From Campylobacter sp. (GTDB lineage Bacteria; Campylobacterota; Campylobacteria; Campylobacterales; Campylobacteraceae), in the NCBI GenBank assembly GCA_017506845.1, contig JAFVMP010000028.1:1-8665 (forward strand): a stretch of DNA of 8,665 nucleotides. The letters are read 5' to 3'. The notes below the pieces were generated by a model. That model ran no database searches. It was not told the DNA's origin and saw only the letters and a list, made by a program, of their open reading frames with translations. This document shows, in pieces, positions 1 to 5,946 of the stretch (position 1 is its first letter; each line of letters begins with the position of its first letter). A program made the position numbers and the translations under genes.

Positions 1-109
1 AATTAGCTTTGGGTTAAAATCAGAGATTATAAGTGAGTTTGGACTTAAGATTTTGCCTGATTGCAATATGGACGCATTTTTTTTGGCTAAGATTATTAAA
101 AATAGCTAG
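1..109 (+). CDS. C-terminal end of an unidentified protein (cut by window start)
   Basis: An open frame runs from the first bases (codons in phase with position 2) to a TAG at 107-109 and gives 35 residues, ending in DAFFLAKIIKNS. The text is protein-like and uses the same AT-rich codons as the genes downstream, so it is probably the 3' end of a real gene. Too little is present to name a family. It is on the same strand as purU, 93 bases upstream, and no terminator hairpin separates them, so some read-through into the purU operon is possible. Confidence 0.6.
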   Translation, partial: ISFGLKSEIISEFGLKILPDCNMDAFFLAKIIKNS

Positions 110-163
110 ATTTATCATAGATATTATCTAATTCATTTTGGCTAATTTTTAGCAAAAAAATTG

Positions 164-169
164 TATAAT
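164..169 (+). promoter_or_regulatory. Sigma-70 type promoter (-10 box) of the purU-glyS operon
   Basis: A perfect TATAAT lies in TTG-TATAAT-CTGCGG. It is preceded by a T-rich and then A-rich stretch (about 140-160) and has no clear TTGACA, which is the usual layout in Campylobacter, where the -10 box and upstream T-rich periodicity dominate. Transcription would start near 176, leaving a leader of about 27 bases before the GTG at 203. The box lies inside the longer reading frame that opens at TTG 161, which argues against that frame's start. Confidence 0.7.
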
Positions 170-193
170 CTGCGGAATTTTTCTAAAATTTTT

Positions 194-197
194 GGAG
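194..197 (+). promoter_or_regulatory. Ribosome binding site that decides the purU start
   Basis: GGAG at 194-197 stands 5 bases before the GTG at 203. No comparable site precedes the in-frame TTG at 161, and that TTG lies upstream of the predicted transcription start. The site therefore favours GTG 203. Confidence 0.65.
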
Positions 198-202
198 ATG
201 TT

Positions 203-1033
203 GTGGATTATATTTTAAAGATTGATTGCAATGATGAAAAAGGCCTAATTTTACGCGTTAGCGAGATTGTTTTTAAGCATGGATTAAACTATGTAAGCAC
301 AAGTGAATTTGTTGATCACGAAAATCGTAGATTTTATATGCGTGCTGTTGTGGTAGGCGAAGTTAATACTATTGAGTTTAAAAATACACTTAGTGCGTAT
401 TTGCCAAGTGATAGTGTAATATTTTTTGAATCTATCAAGAAAAAAGATATAGTAATTTTAGCTACTAAAGAGAATCACTGCCTTGGTGATCTATTAATTA
501 AACATAGTAGCGGAGATTTAAATGCAAATATTTTAGCTATTATAGCCAATCATGATACTTTACGCCCATTAAGTGATAAATTTAACATTCCATTTACTTG
601 CATTAGTGCTGATGGTATGGATAGGGCTGAGCATGAAAAATTAGTTCTAGCTGAGCTGGCAAAATATAAATTTGATTATATGGTGCTTGCAAAGTATATG
701 AGAATTTTAAGCCCAGATTTTGTTAAAGCCTATCCTAAAAAGATTATAAATATTCATCACTCATTTTTACCGGCGTTTATTGGTGCAAATCCATATAAGC
801 AAGCTTACGAGCGTGGTGTTAAGATTATTGGAGCTACGGCGCACTTTGTAACTGATGATTTAGATGAAGGACCGATAATTACTCAAGATGTTATTAGAGT
901 AAATCACGAAATGAGCTGGAAAGATATGCAAAAAGCTGGTAGAAATGTTGAAAAAGTTGTGCTTAGCAATGCTTTAGATCTTGTTTTTGATGAGAGAGTT
1001 TTTGTTTATAATAATAAAACGGTGATATTTTAG
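203..1033 (+). CDS. purU: Formyltetrahydrofolate deformylase PurU
   Basis: PurU hydrolyses 10-formyltetrahydrofolate to formate and tetrahydrofolate in the cytoplasm, balancing the one-carbon pool and supplying formate. From GTG 203 the protein has 276 residues, close to the roughly 280 of E. coli PurU. Residues 1 to about 80 form an ACT-type regulatory domain, opening YILKIDCNDEKG; about 82-265 form the formyltransferase fold. Visible active-site motifs are NHDTLR (116-121), INIHHSFLP (182-190, with the conserved Asn183 and His185) and DDLDEGPI (218-225, with Asp221). The frame can be extended 14 codons upstream to TTG 161, but that would place the -10 box inside the gene; GTG 203 has a good ribosome site and starts where the family usually starts. 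The stop codon directly abuts the trmL start. The family call is secure; only the start is inferred. Confidence 0.95.
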   Translation: MDYILKIDCNDEKGLILRVSEIVFKHGLNYVSTSEFVDHENRRFYMRAVVVGEVNTIEFKNTLSAYLPSDSVIFFESIKKKDIVILATKENHCLGDLLIKHSSGDLNANILAIIANHDTLRPLSDKFNIPFTCISADGMDRAEHEKLVLAELAKYKFDYMVLAKYMRILSPDFVKAYPKKIINIHHSFLPAFIGANPYKQAYERGVKIIGATAHFVTDDLDEGPIITQDVIRVNHEMSWKDMQKAGRNVEKVVLSNALDLVFDERVFVYNNKTVIF

Positions 1034-1522
1034 ATGTTTAATATCGTCCTTGTAAATCCAAAAATTCATACAAATACAGGTAGCATAGGTAGAATGTGTG
1101 TAAATTCTGGAGCAAAACTTCATCTAATCAAGCCGCTGGGATTTGAGATAGATGATAAGCATTTAAGGCGAGCTGGACTAGATTATTGGGCAAGTTTGGA
1201 GCCTATAATTTGGGAGAGTTTGGAGGATTTTTTAGAGGCAAATTTAAAATTTAAAGATAGATTTTTCTTTGCTACTACTAAGTGTAATAAATTATATTTT
1301 GATGCTAAATTTGCCCCTGGAGATTATCTTATATTTGGTGCTGAGGATTGTGGATTGCCAATTGAACTTATGAAATTAAATAAAAATAATTGCATCACGA
1401 TACCAATGACAAATCAAGGAAGAAGTTTAAATTTAGCCACTAGCGTAGGAATTATCACATATGAAGCGATTCGTCAAAATGTAGATAAATTTGATTTTAG
1501 GGATAGTGTATGCGAGTTTTAG
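1034..1522 (+). CDS. trmL: tRNA (cytidine/uridine-34-2'-O)-methyltransferase TrmL
   Basis: This is a cytoplasmic SPOUT-class methyltransferase that, in the characterised family members, transfers a methyl group from S-adenosylmethionine to the 2'-OH of wobble nucleotide 34 in certain leucine tRNAs. The 162 residues match the compact single-domain family (E. coli TrmL is 157). Signature motifs are NTGSIGR (14-20), RAGLDYW (46-52), FGAEDCGLP (101-109, usually FGxExxGLP) and IPM...RSLNLATSVGII (123-141), which builds the trefoil knot and cofactor pocket. The ATG follows the purU stop with no gap and has only a weak GGTGA upstream, so translational coupling to purU is likely. The last 13 bases overlap the next gene. 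The family is clear; the exact tRNA substrate is inferred. Confidence 0.93.
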   Translation: MFNIVLVNPKIHTNTGSIGRMCVNSGAKLHLIKPLGFEIDDKHLRRAGLDYWASLEPIIWESLEDFLEANLKFKDRFFFATTKCNKLYFDAKFAPGDYLIFGAEDCGLPIELMKLNKNNCITIPMTNQGRSLNLATSVGIITYEAIRQNVDKFDFRDSVCEF

Positions 1523-2802
1523 TAGCTCTTATTTTCTTATTTAGTTTGCTATTTTCATCTGAATTAAAGATTGCTACTTATAATGTTGAAAATCTCTTTG
1601 ATGATAAAATCAGTGGAAGCGAATATAGCGATTTTAAATCAAATAGATGGAATAGTGCTAAATATCAGCAAAAATTACGAAAAATCTCTAGAGTATTGCG
1701 GGAATTAAACGCAGATGTAGTAGCACTAAATGAGATCGAAAATGAAAATGTGATTAAAGAGTTAGCTAATTTAAGTGGATATAAATTTTATAAATTTGCT
1801 ACATTAAAAGGCTCTCCTGTAGGGCTTGGATTGCTTAGTAGATATAGGATTAGCGATAGTGAAATTTATGTTGTACCAGATGTAAAAACTAGACCAATTT
1901 TGATGAGTAGGGTTGAGTTTGAAGGGAATAATATTGAGTTTTTTATAGCTCATTTTCCAGCAGCTAAGAATCCTCTTAAACATAGAATCGCTGCGGCAAA
2001 TACTATGAAAAAAGCAGTAAAAAATAGTAAAAATGGTGTAATTTTAGGTGATTTAAATAGTAATTATGGGTATAAATTTTTACTTAATGAACTTGATGGA
2101 TGGACAAATTTATGGGAATTTATGCCAGCTCACCAAAGAAGTAGTTATAAAAATGGCAAAAGTGCAATCGATCATATAATACTTAGTAAAGATTTGATGG
2201 GTAAAAATTTACGCTATAAAGATGGAAGCTTTGGTGTTTTTAAAGCAAATTTTATGGATGAGAGTTATTCTGATCACTTTCCGTTATATGCAACTTTAAC
2301 TACACAAACACAAGTTCAAAATATAGCTCAAAAATCAATAAATCAGATAAAAAAAATAAGTAATGAAAGAGCTAAAATCGTTGGTATAGTGTTATATCGT
2401 GATAAAAATGGTTATATTTTAGCTGATGAGAGTAGACGTGGGATTTATATTTTTGAGAAAAATCCATCATTGCCACTAGGAACTAGGGTTGAGGCAGTAG
2501 TAAATCGTGTGGAGAATTTTAAGGGAAATTTAGAGGTTACAAGCCTATCATATATAAATGTTGATACTAAATTTGCTAGTAATCAGAGTGATTATCTACT
2601 AAGCTTAAATGAACTAAGCAGTGCCACAAGCGGAGATGTAATAGGGGATATAACGCTAAATATCAAAAATGGATTTGCTACTATTTTTGGAGAGAAATTT
2701 AAAATTTACTCACCAAAAAAAGAGCTAAAAGATGGTGAAATTACCGTTAAAAAGGCAATTGTATGGAATTATAAAGGGCAAAAGGAGTTAATTATTGAGT
2801 GA
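1510..2802 (+). CDS. Exported endonuclease/exonuclease/phosphatase family protein with C-terminal OB-like domain
   Basis: The first 17 or so residues are a Sec signal peptide (MRVLVALIFLFSLLFSS), so the 430-residue product should act in the periplasm or outside the cell. Residues about 19-265 carry the metal-dependent EEP (DNase I/exonuclease III-like) fold: ATYNVENLF (22-30), NEIEN (74-78, metal-binding Glu75), His148, GDLNSN (180-185), a DH pair at 221-222 and SDHFP (254-258). All main catalytic positions are present, so it is probably active. Substrate (DNA, RNA, nucleotide or phospholipid headgroup) cannot be read from the sequence. Residues about 285-430 are an extra beta-rich region, including a KIVGIVLYRDKNGYILAD stretch that resembles an OB fold, as found beside EEP domains in some secreted nucleases. 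The ATG overlaps trmL by 13 bases and has AGGGA at 1499-1503. Secreted nuclease is my preferred reading. Confidence 0.88.
   Translation: MRVLVALIFLFSLLFSSELKIATYNVENLFDDKISGSEYSDFKSNRWNSAKYQQKLRKISRVLRELNADVVALNEIENENVIKELANLSGYKFYKFATLKGSPVGLGLLSRYRISDSEIYVVPDVKTRPILMSRVEFEGNNIEFFIAHFPAAKNPLKHRIAAANTMKKAVKNSKNGVILGDLNSNYGYKFLLNELDGWTNLWEFMPAHQRSSYKNGKSAIDHIILSKDLMGKNLRYKDGSFGVFKANFMDESYSDHFPLYATLTTQTQVQNIAQKSINQIKKISNERAKIVGIVLYRDKNGYILADESRRGIYIFEKNPSLPLGTRVEAVVNRVENFKGNLEVTSLSYINVDTKFASNQSDYLLSLNELSSATSGDVIGDITLNIKNGFATIFGEKFKIYSPKKELKDGEITVKKAIVWNYKGQKELIIE
2783..2787 (+). promoter_or_regulatory. Ribosome binding site for the small TTG-start membrane protein gene
   Basis: AGGAG lies inside the end of the preceding gene, 7 bases before the TTG at 2795. 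It is among the best Shine-Dalgarno sequences in the window and is the main reason to accept TTG as the start; the first in-frame ATG (2816) would fall inside the membrane segment. Confidence 0.7.
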
Positions 2803-2971
2803 ATTTTTAGGTTTTATGGGCTGGGTTGTCGTTATATTTATTATTTTTGTCCTTGTGGTTGGATTTAATCGCCAGATGATGGAAAAGCATAGGCTAAGAG
2901 ATGAGATGATGGCAGCTAAAAAGGCAGCCAAAGAAGCAAAAGATAAAAAAGATAATGGAGAAAGATTATGA
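2795..2971 (+). CDS. Small single-pass membrane protein of unknown function
   Basis: This 58-residue gene uses a TTG start and is easily missed. The product opens MSEFLGFMGW, runs through a strongly hydrophobic segment (about residues 9-24, VVVIFIIFVLVVGF at its core), and ends in a charged tail of about 34 residues rich in Lys, Ala, Glu and Met (KAAKEAKDKKD), probably a cytoplasmic helix given its positive charge. It overlaps the preceding gene by 8 bases and the glyS start by 4 (ATGA), typical of coupled translation. I do not recognise a family; it is not an obvious CcoS/FixS or Sec subunit. Evidence that it is real is the strong ribosome site, the overlap geometry at both ends and the well-formed membrane segment. 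Confidence 0.8.
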   Translation: MSEFLGFMGWVVVIFIIFVLVVGFNRQMMEKHRLRDEMMAAKKAAKEAKDKKDNGERL

Positions 2972-4992
2972 AAATGCTAATTGAGATTGGTGTGGAAGAA
3001 CTTCCAGCGATTCCGTTTTTAAAAGAGCTTGGCAATATTGAGCCTAAATTTCAAACTGTATTAAATGAGTATAGTATAGAGTGCAATTTTGAGCTAGATT
3101 ATACGCCTAGAAGGATTGTTCTTCATGGAGATATGGCTGAATTTGCTGGTGATAAGATAGTAGAAAATATCGGAGCGCCAAAACATGTAGCTTTAAGCGC
3201 TGATGGTCAGTGGTCAGCTGCAGCAATGGGTTTTGCTAAAAAATGCGGCATAAGTGTAGATGAGCTAAAATTTGAAAATATAAATGGTAAAGAGGTTTTA
3301 TATCATAAAAGCGTAATTAAAGGTGATTCTAGCAAGAATTTACTTCCTGTGATTGTAGAAAAATTTATTTCATCGCTTAGCTTTGGTAAATCAATGAGAT
3401 GGGGTGGATTTAGTTATGAGTTTATCCGTCCAATTAGATCGGTTGTGGCTATTTTAGGTAGTGAGCTAGTAGATATGGAAATTTATGGCGTAAAATCCAA
3501 AATGGCGTTTTATCCACATAGAAATTACGGCTATGATATGGTTGAATTTGGCTCTATAGATGAGTATTTTACAGCTTTGGAGAATAATGGAATAATCTTG
3601 CAAGCTAGTAAAAGACGTCAAAAAATCTTAGATGAATTTAAAATGATTGAGCAAAATAGCGGTTTAAAAATTGAACTAGATGAGGATTTACTCGATGAAG
3701 TTGTAGCAATTACTGAGATGCCTACAGCTCTAATTGGTAGCTTTGAGAAGGAATTTTTAGAGGTGCCAAGTGAGGTTATTGTAACATCTATGAAAGAGAA
3801 TCAACGCTACTTTCCATTATATGACCAAAATGGCAAATTAAGTAACCACTTTGTAGTAGTTAGTAATGCTATTAGTAGTGATTCAAATTTGATAATAAAA
3901 GGTAATGAAAAGGTATTAAGAGCTAGATTGAGCGATGCTAAGTTTTTTTGGGAGAGCGATTTAGCTAGTGAGTTTAGCTCAGCTAAGCTAAAAAATATCA
4001 CATATTTAGCTGGTCTTGGCTCAATGTATGATAAAGAGATTAGAGAGCGTGATATTGCTAGAGAGCTAGCTAAAATCTATGAAAAAGAGTTAAAATATGA
4101 ATTTGGCGGTGAATTTATAGATGAACTTGACCGTGCAGTGATGCTTAGCAAGGCTGATCTTACAACTGCTATGGTGTATGAATTTACTGATTTACAAGGT
4201 ATTATGGGAAGCTATTATGCTCAATATAGAAAAGAAAATCACTTTGTAGTTGAAGCTATAAAAGAACAATATCTGCCAAATAAAGAGGGCAGTGAGTGTC
4301 CAAAAAGCTACTTTTCTAGTATGGTAGCACTATCAGCTAAGCTTGATACGCTTATGGGGCTGTTTAGTATAAATAAAATTCCAACTGGCAATAAAGATCC
4401 ATATGCATTGCGTAGAGCAGCTGCTGGGATAATTAAGATTGTGTTAAATTTAAATATCGAGTTTGATGTTAAAAATATTTTATCACTGATTGCTAAGAAT
4501 TATACAGCATTTAATCTTGGCTTACTTGAGAGCTTTATATACGATAGGCTTTATACGATGTATAATGTTAATCCATCAGTGATAAAAGCGTGTTTAAATA
4601 GCGGTGTAAGTGATATTAAAAGACTTAACTCAGCTATAATTGCCCTAGATGAGATAACTAAAAATAGTGAATTTAAAGAGAATTTTTCTACATTTAAGCG
4701 TCTTGCTAATATTATAAAAGATAGTCAAATTTTAGCTGTTGATGAGAAACTTATGGAGCATGATAGCGAAAGAGCGCTATATGCGGCATTTAATAGCTTA
4801 AATTTAGATATTAGTGATACTAAGAGATATCTTGAAGCTCTATTTAATCTAAAACCAGCTATTGATAATTACTTTGATAATGTAATGATAAATAGTGATG
4901 ATGAGAAAATTAAAGCAAATCGTATCTCTATAATTGGGCAAATTTATCAAGCATTTCTAAAAGTAGCTGATATAAAAGAGATAACTGTGTAA
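2968..4992 (+). CDS. glyS: Glycine--tRNA ligase beta subunit
   Basis: GlyS is the large subunit of the bacterial alpha2beta2 glycyl-tRNA synthetase; it binds and positions tRNA-Gly while GlyQ (not in this window) carries the aminoacylation site. The 674 residues fit the family (about 660-690). Recognisable blocks are LIEIGVEELPA (4-14), YTPRRI (45-50), KSMRWG (141-146), FIRPIR (152-157), MKENQRYFPL (275-284), EKVLRARLSDAKFFW (314-328), LTTAMVYEFTDLQGIMGSYYA (398-418) and KDPYALRRAAAGI (476-488). About 570-665 correspond to the DALR-type anticodon-binding end. The ATG at 2968 has GGAG at 2957-2960 and overlaps the stop of the small membrane protein (ATGA). It is the last gene of the operon and is followed by a terminator. 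This is an essential housekeeping gene; the alpha and beta subunits are unlinked here. Confidence 0.97.
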   Translation: MKMLIEIGVEELPAIPFLKELGNIEPKFQTVLNEYSIECNFELDYTPRRIVLHGDMAEFAGDKIVENIGAPKHVALSADGQWSAAAMGFAKKCGISVDELKFENINGKEVLYHKSVIKGDSSKNLLPVIVEKFISSLSFGKSMRWGGFSYEFIRPIRSVVAILGSELVDMEIYGVKSKMAFYPHRNYGYDMVEFGSIDEYFTALENNGIILQASKRRQKILDEFKMIEQNSGLKIELDEDLLDEVVAITEMPTALIGSFEKEFLEVPSEVIVTSMKENQRYFPLYDQNGKLSNHFVVVSNAISSDSNLIIKGNEKVLRARLSDAKFFWESDLASEFSSAKLKNITYLAGLGSMYDKEIRERDIARELAKIYEKELKYEFGGEFIDELDRAVMLSKADLTTAMVYEFTDLQGIMGSYYAQYRKENHFVVEAIKEQYLPNKEGSECPKSYFSSMVALSAKLDTLMGLFSINKIPTGNKDPYALRRAAAGIIKIVLNLNIEFDVKNILSLIAKNYTAFNLGLLESFIYDRLYTMYNVNPSVIKACLNSGVSDIKRLNSAIIALDEITKNSEFKENFSTFKRLANIIKDSQILAVDEKLMEHDSERALYAAFNSLNLDISDTKRYLEALFNLKPAIDNYFDNVMINSDDEKIKANRISIIGQIYQAFLKVADIKEITV

Positions 4993-5031
4993 GTTAACTA
5001 CTCTTTATAAATATAGCATTTATTTATAATC

Positions 5032-5065
5032 AGTCTTAAGAGTAAAGATCTTAAGACTACTTTTT
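5032..5065 (+). terminator. Rho-independent terminator of the purU-glyS operon
   Basis: AGTCTTAAGA (5032-5041) pairs perfectly with TCTTAAGACT (5049-5058), a 10-bp stem with a 7-base loop, followed by AC and five Ts (5061-5065). It lies 40 bases after the glyS stop. The two-base gap before the T-run and the AT-rich stem make it moderate rather than strong. The other strand has no T-run after the stem, so it probably serves only the plus strand. Confidence 0.7.
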
Positions 5066-5104
5066 AATATATGGATATTTTTAAATTTGATTATAGTAAC
5101 AAGA

Positions 5105-5110
5105 TATAAT
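5105..5110 (+). promoter_or_regulatory. Candidate promoter (-10 box) for an intergenic RNA
   Basis: A perfect TATAAT (context ACAAGA-TATAAT-TAAAG) follows a T/A-rich stretch beginning near 5074. It lies downstream of the glyS terminator and points into a stretch with no protein gene, so it would drive a free-standing RNA beginning near 5117. In DNA this AT-rich a chance match is possible. Confidence 0.4.
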
Positions 5111-5116
5111 TAAAGA

Positions 5117-5207
5117 ATTTTAATGCATTTATCGCAATCTGCTTTGACGCTCCTCAAACTTAGTTTATTATATCGCTAAAAGAGCACCAAAGTAGTTGCG
5201 ATATTTT
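5117..5207 (+). ncRNA. Candidate small structured RNA
   Basis: Bases 5131-5146 (ATCGCAATCTGCTTTG) pair with 5188-5202 (CAAAGTAGTTGCGAT): 7 bp, one bulged T (5138), then 8 bp including one G-U. An outer pair 5130-5203 can be added. A 2x2 internal loop (AC/AC) follows, then GCTC (5149-5152) with GAGC (5182-5185) around an AT-rich loop of about 29 bases. The G5141-T5193 pair is a wobble on the plus strand but a C-A mismatch in minus-strand RNA, which favours plus-strand transcription. A short TTTT (5204-5207) follows, and a TATAAT box lies just upstream. It matches no RNA family I recognise (not tmRNA, SRP or RNase P RNA). Both ends are inferred. It could instead be a DNA palindrome or an end signal for the convergent gene. 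Confidence 0.4.
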
Positions 5208-5245
5208 ATTAGTATAAGACTTTTAATGATATGAGTTATTATTAA

Positions 5246-5614
5246 CTAAAATAACCCTTTAAATAGTCTTTTTGAATTTAGATGATACTCGATCGCGATT
5301 TTATTTTGACCTCTGTGATTTTTGAGATAATTTGCTATTTTGCTTGAAATTTCATCAAATTTAACTTTATTAATCTCTTTTTTTCCACTCATAATTAATT
5401 TAAAATTATTGCTATTAGAATCTATTTTTACACTATGTAAAATATCGTTATATCCAAGCATAATATCTCTTTGATTATGCTCATCAGCTCCCATAAAATC
5501 AACATCTATACTATATGTAGATAGAGGTATATTTAGTCCAGCAGGCTCACTATTTTTTTGTGCATAGCTACCAAGCGATAATAAGCATGGCAAAAGTAGA
5601 TGTAAAATTCTCAT
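5246..5614 (-). CDS. Small exported protein of unknown function
   Basis: This 122-residue protein begins with a Sec signal peptide (MRILHLLLPCLLSLGSYA, likely cut between Ala18 and Gln19), so it should be periplasmic. Cys10 sits in the hydrophobic core after a proline and does not form a proper lipobox. The mature part of about 104 residues has alternating polar and hydrophobic residues (YSIDVDFMG, NNFKLIMSG, NKIAIEYHL), suggesting mixed beta strands with one helix (about 85-98, FDEISSKIANYLKN). I recognise no family. The ATG has a good GGAG 5 bases upstream on the minus strand, supporting a real gene. It stands alone on the opposite strand from every other gene here, convergent with the glyS operon and divergent from the acidic-protein gene. 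Base composition does not differ visibly from its neighbours. Confidence 0.75.
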   Translation of the reverse strand: MRILHLLLPCLLSLGSYAQKNSEPAGLNIPLSTYSIDVDFMGADEHNQRDIMLGYNDILHSVKIDSNSNNFKLIMSGKKEINKVKFDEISSKIANYLKNHRGQNKIAIEYHLNSKRLFKGLF

Positions 5615-5643
5615 ACAAACTCCAAAAATTTATTCTAAATTTT

Positions 5644-5649
5644 ATCATA
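5644..5649 (-). promoter_or_regulatory. Possible -10 box for the minus-strand exported-protein gene
   Basis: Read on the minus strand, TATGAT (one mismatch to TATAAT) lies about 30 bases before the ATG, giving a leader of about 23 bases that contains the GGAG ribosome site. A second candidate, TAGAAT at 5632-5637, would leave a very short leader. The choice between them is uncertain. Confidence 0.35.
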
Positions 5650-5699
5650 AAATGCATTATTTAAATATAAATTTCAAAGTTAAATTAAGAAATTTTAGG

Positions 5700-5705
5700 T
5701 ATTAT
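5700..5705 (+). promoter_or_regulatory. Possible -10 box for the acidic-protein/M23 peptidase unit
   Basis: TATTAT (one mismatch to consensus) lies 28 bases before the GTG at 5734, with a T-rich tract (AATTTTAGG) directly upstream. Transcription would start near 5712, leaving a leader of about 22 bases with the TAAGGAG site. Confidence 0.45.
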
Positions 5706-5733
5706 TGCGAAAAAAATTTTTAAGGAGATTATA

Positions 5734-5943
5734 GTGAGTTTTGATGAATTAGAGTTAGAGGCAATGATTCAAGAGGTTTTAGAAGAGTGTGGCGAGTTTG
5801 AGAATTTAGATGATGAAGAACTTTATGAGTTAATTGAGAAGGTTAAAGAACTAACTGATGGAGATACTGAAGAGGCCTATGAACAGCTAAATGGCTACTC
5901 TCCAATTAGTAGAAAAAGATTTTTATCTCTATATTCAGTTTGA
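5734..5943 (+). CDS. Small, highly acidic cytoplasmic protein of unknown function
   Basis: The 69-residue product has no signal peptide or membrane segment. Twenty-one of its residues are Asp or Glu, all within the first 50, while the few basic residues sit at 36, 38 and 60-62 (RKR), giving a strongly polar charge pattern. The acidic part is probably helical (LEAMIQEVLEECGEF and EELYELIEKVKEL). The GTG start is backed by TAAGGAG at 5721-5727 with a 6-base spacer. It ends 3 bases before the M23 peptidase gene, which has no ribosome site of its own, so its translation may carry ribosomes into the peptidase. I recognise no family; an adaptor or binding-partner role is only a guess from the charge. 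Confidence 0.82.
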   Translation: MSFDELELEAMIQEVLEECGEFENLDDEELYELIEKVKELTDGDTEEAYEQLNGYSPISRKRFLSLYSV

Positions 5944-5946
5944 TAG

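Noticed and set aside
141..160. GCTAA-TTT-TTAGC hairpin before purU as a terminator of the upstream gene
   Set aside because: The stem is only 5 bp and AT-rich, and is followed by a run of A, not T. The minus strand has no T-run after it either.
2795..2971. Cytochrome oxidase assembly protein CcoS/FixS as an identity for the small membrane protein
   Set aside because: The size is similar, but the sequence lacks the features I associate with that family, and no oxidase or copper-transport genes are nearby.
3807..4001. A 64-residue open frame on the minus strand inside glyS
   Set aside because: It is antisense to a well-conserved part of glyS (including the NEKVLRARLSDAKFFW block), has no independent support and looks like a shadow of the real gene.
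5123..5179. An 18-codon frame (begins MHLSQSALTL) within the candidate RNA
   Set aside because: It has no convincing ribosome site, overlaps the stem and leads to no downstream gene it could regulate. A dual-function RNA cannot be excluded but nothing supports it.
5052..5235. Similar TAAGACT...TTTTAAT...TATG strings at about 5053-5075 and 5215-5233
   Set aside because: The match is short and gapped and lies in very AT-rich DNA. It could be a chance resemblance, and no mobile-element structure accompanies it.
5234..5255. Short inverted repeats (AGTTA/TAACT, GTTATT/AATAAC) at the end of the minus-strand gene
   Set aside because: The stems are 5-6 bp of almost pure AT and overlap the stop codon, with no T-run after them. 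They are too weak to call a terminator.
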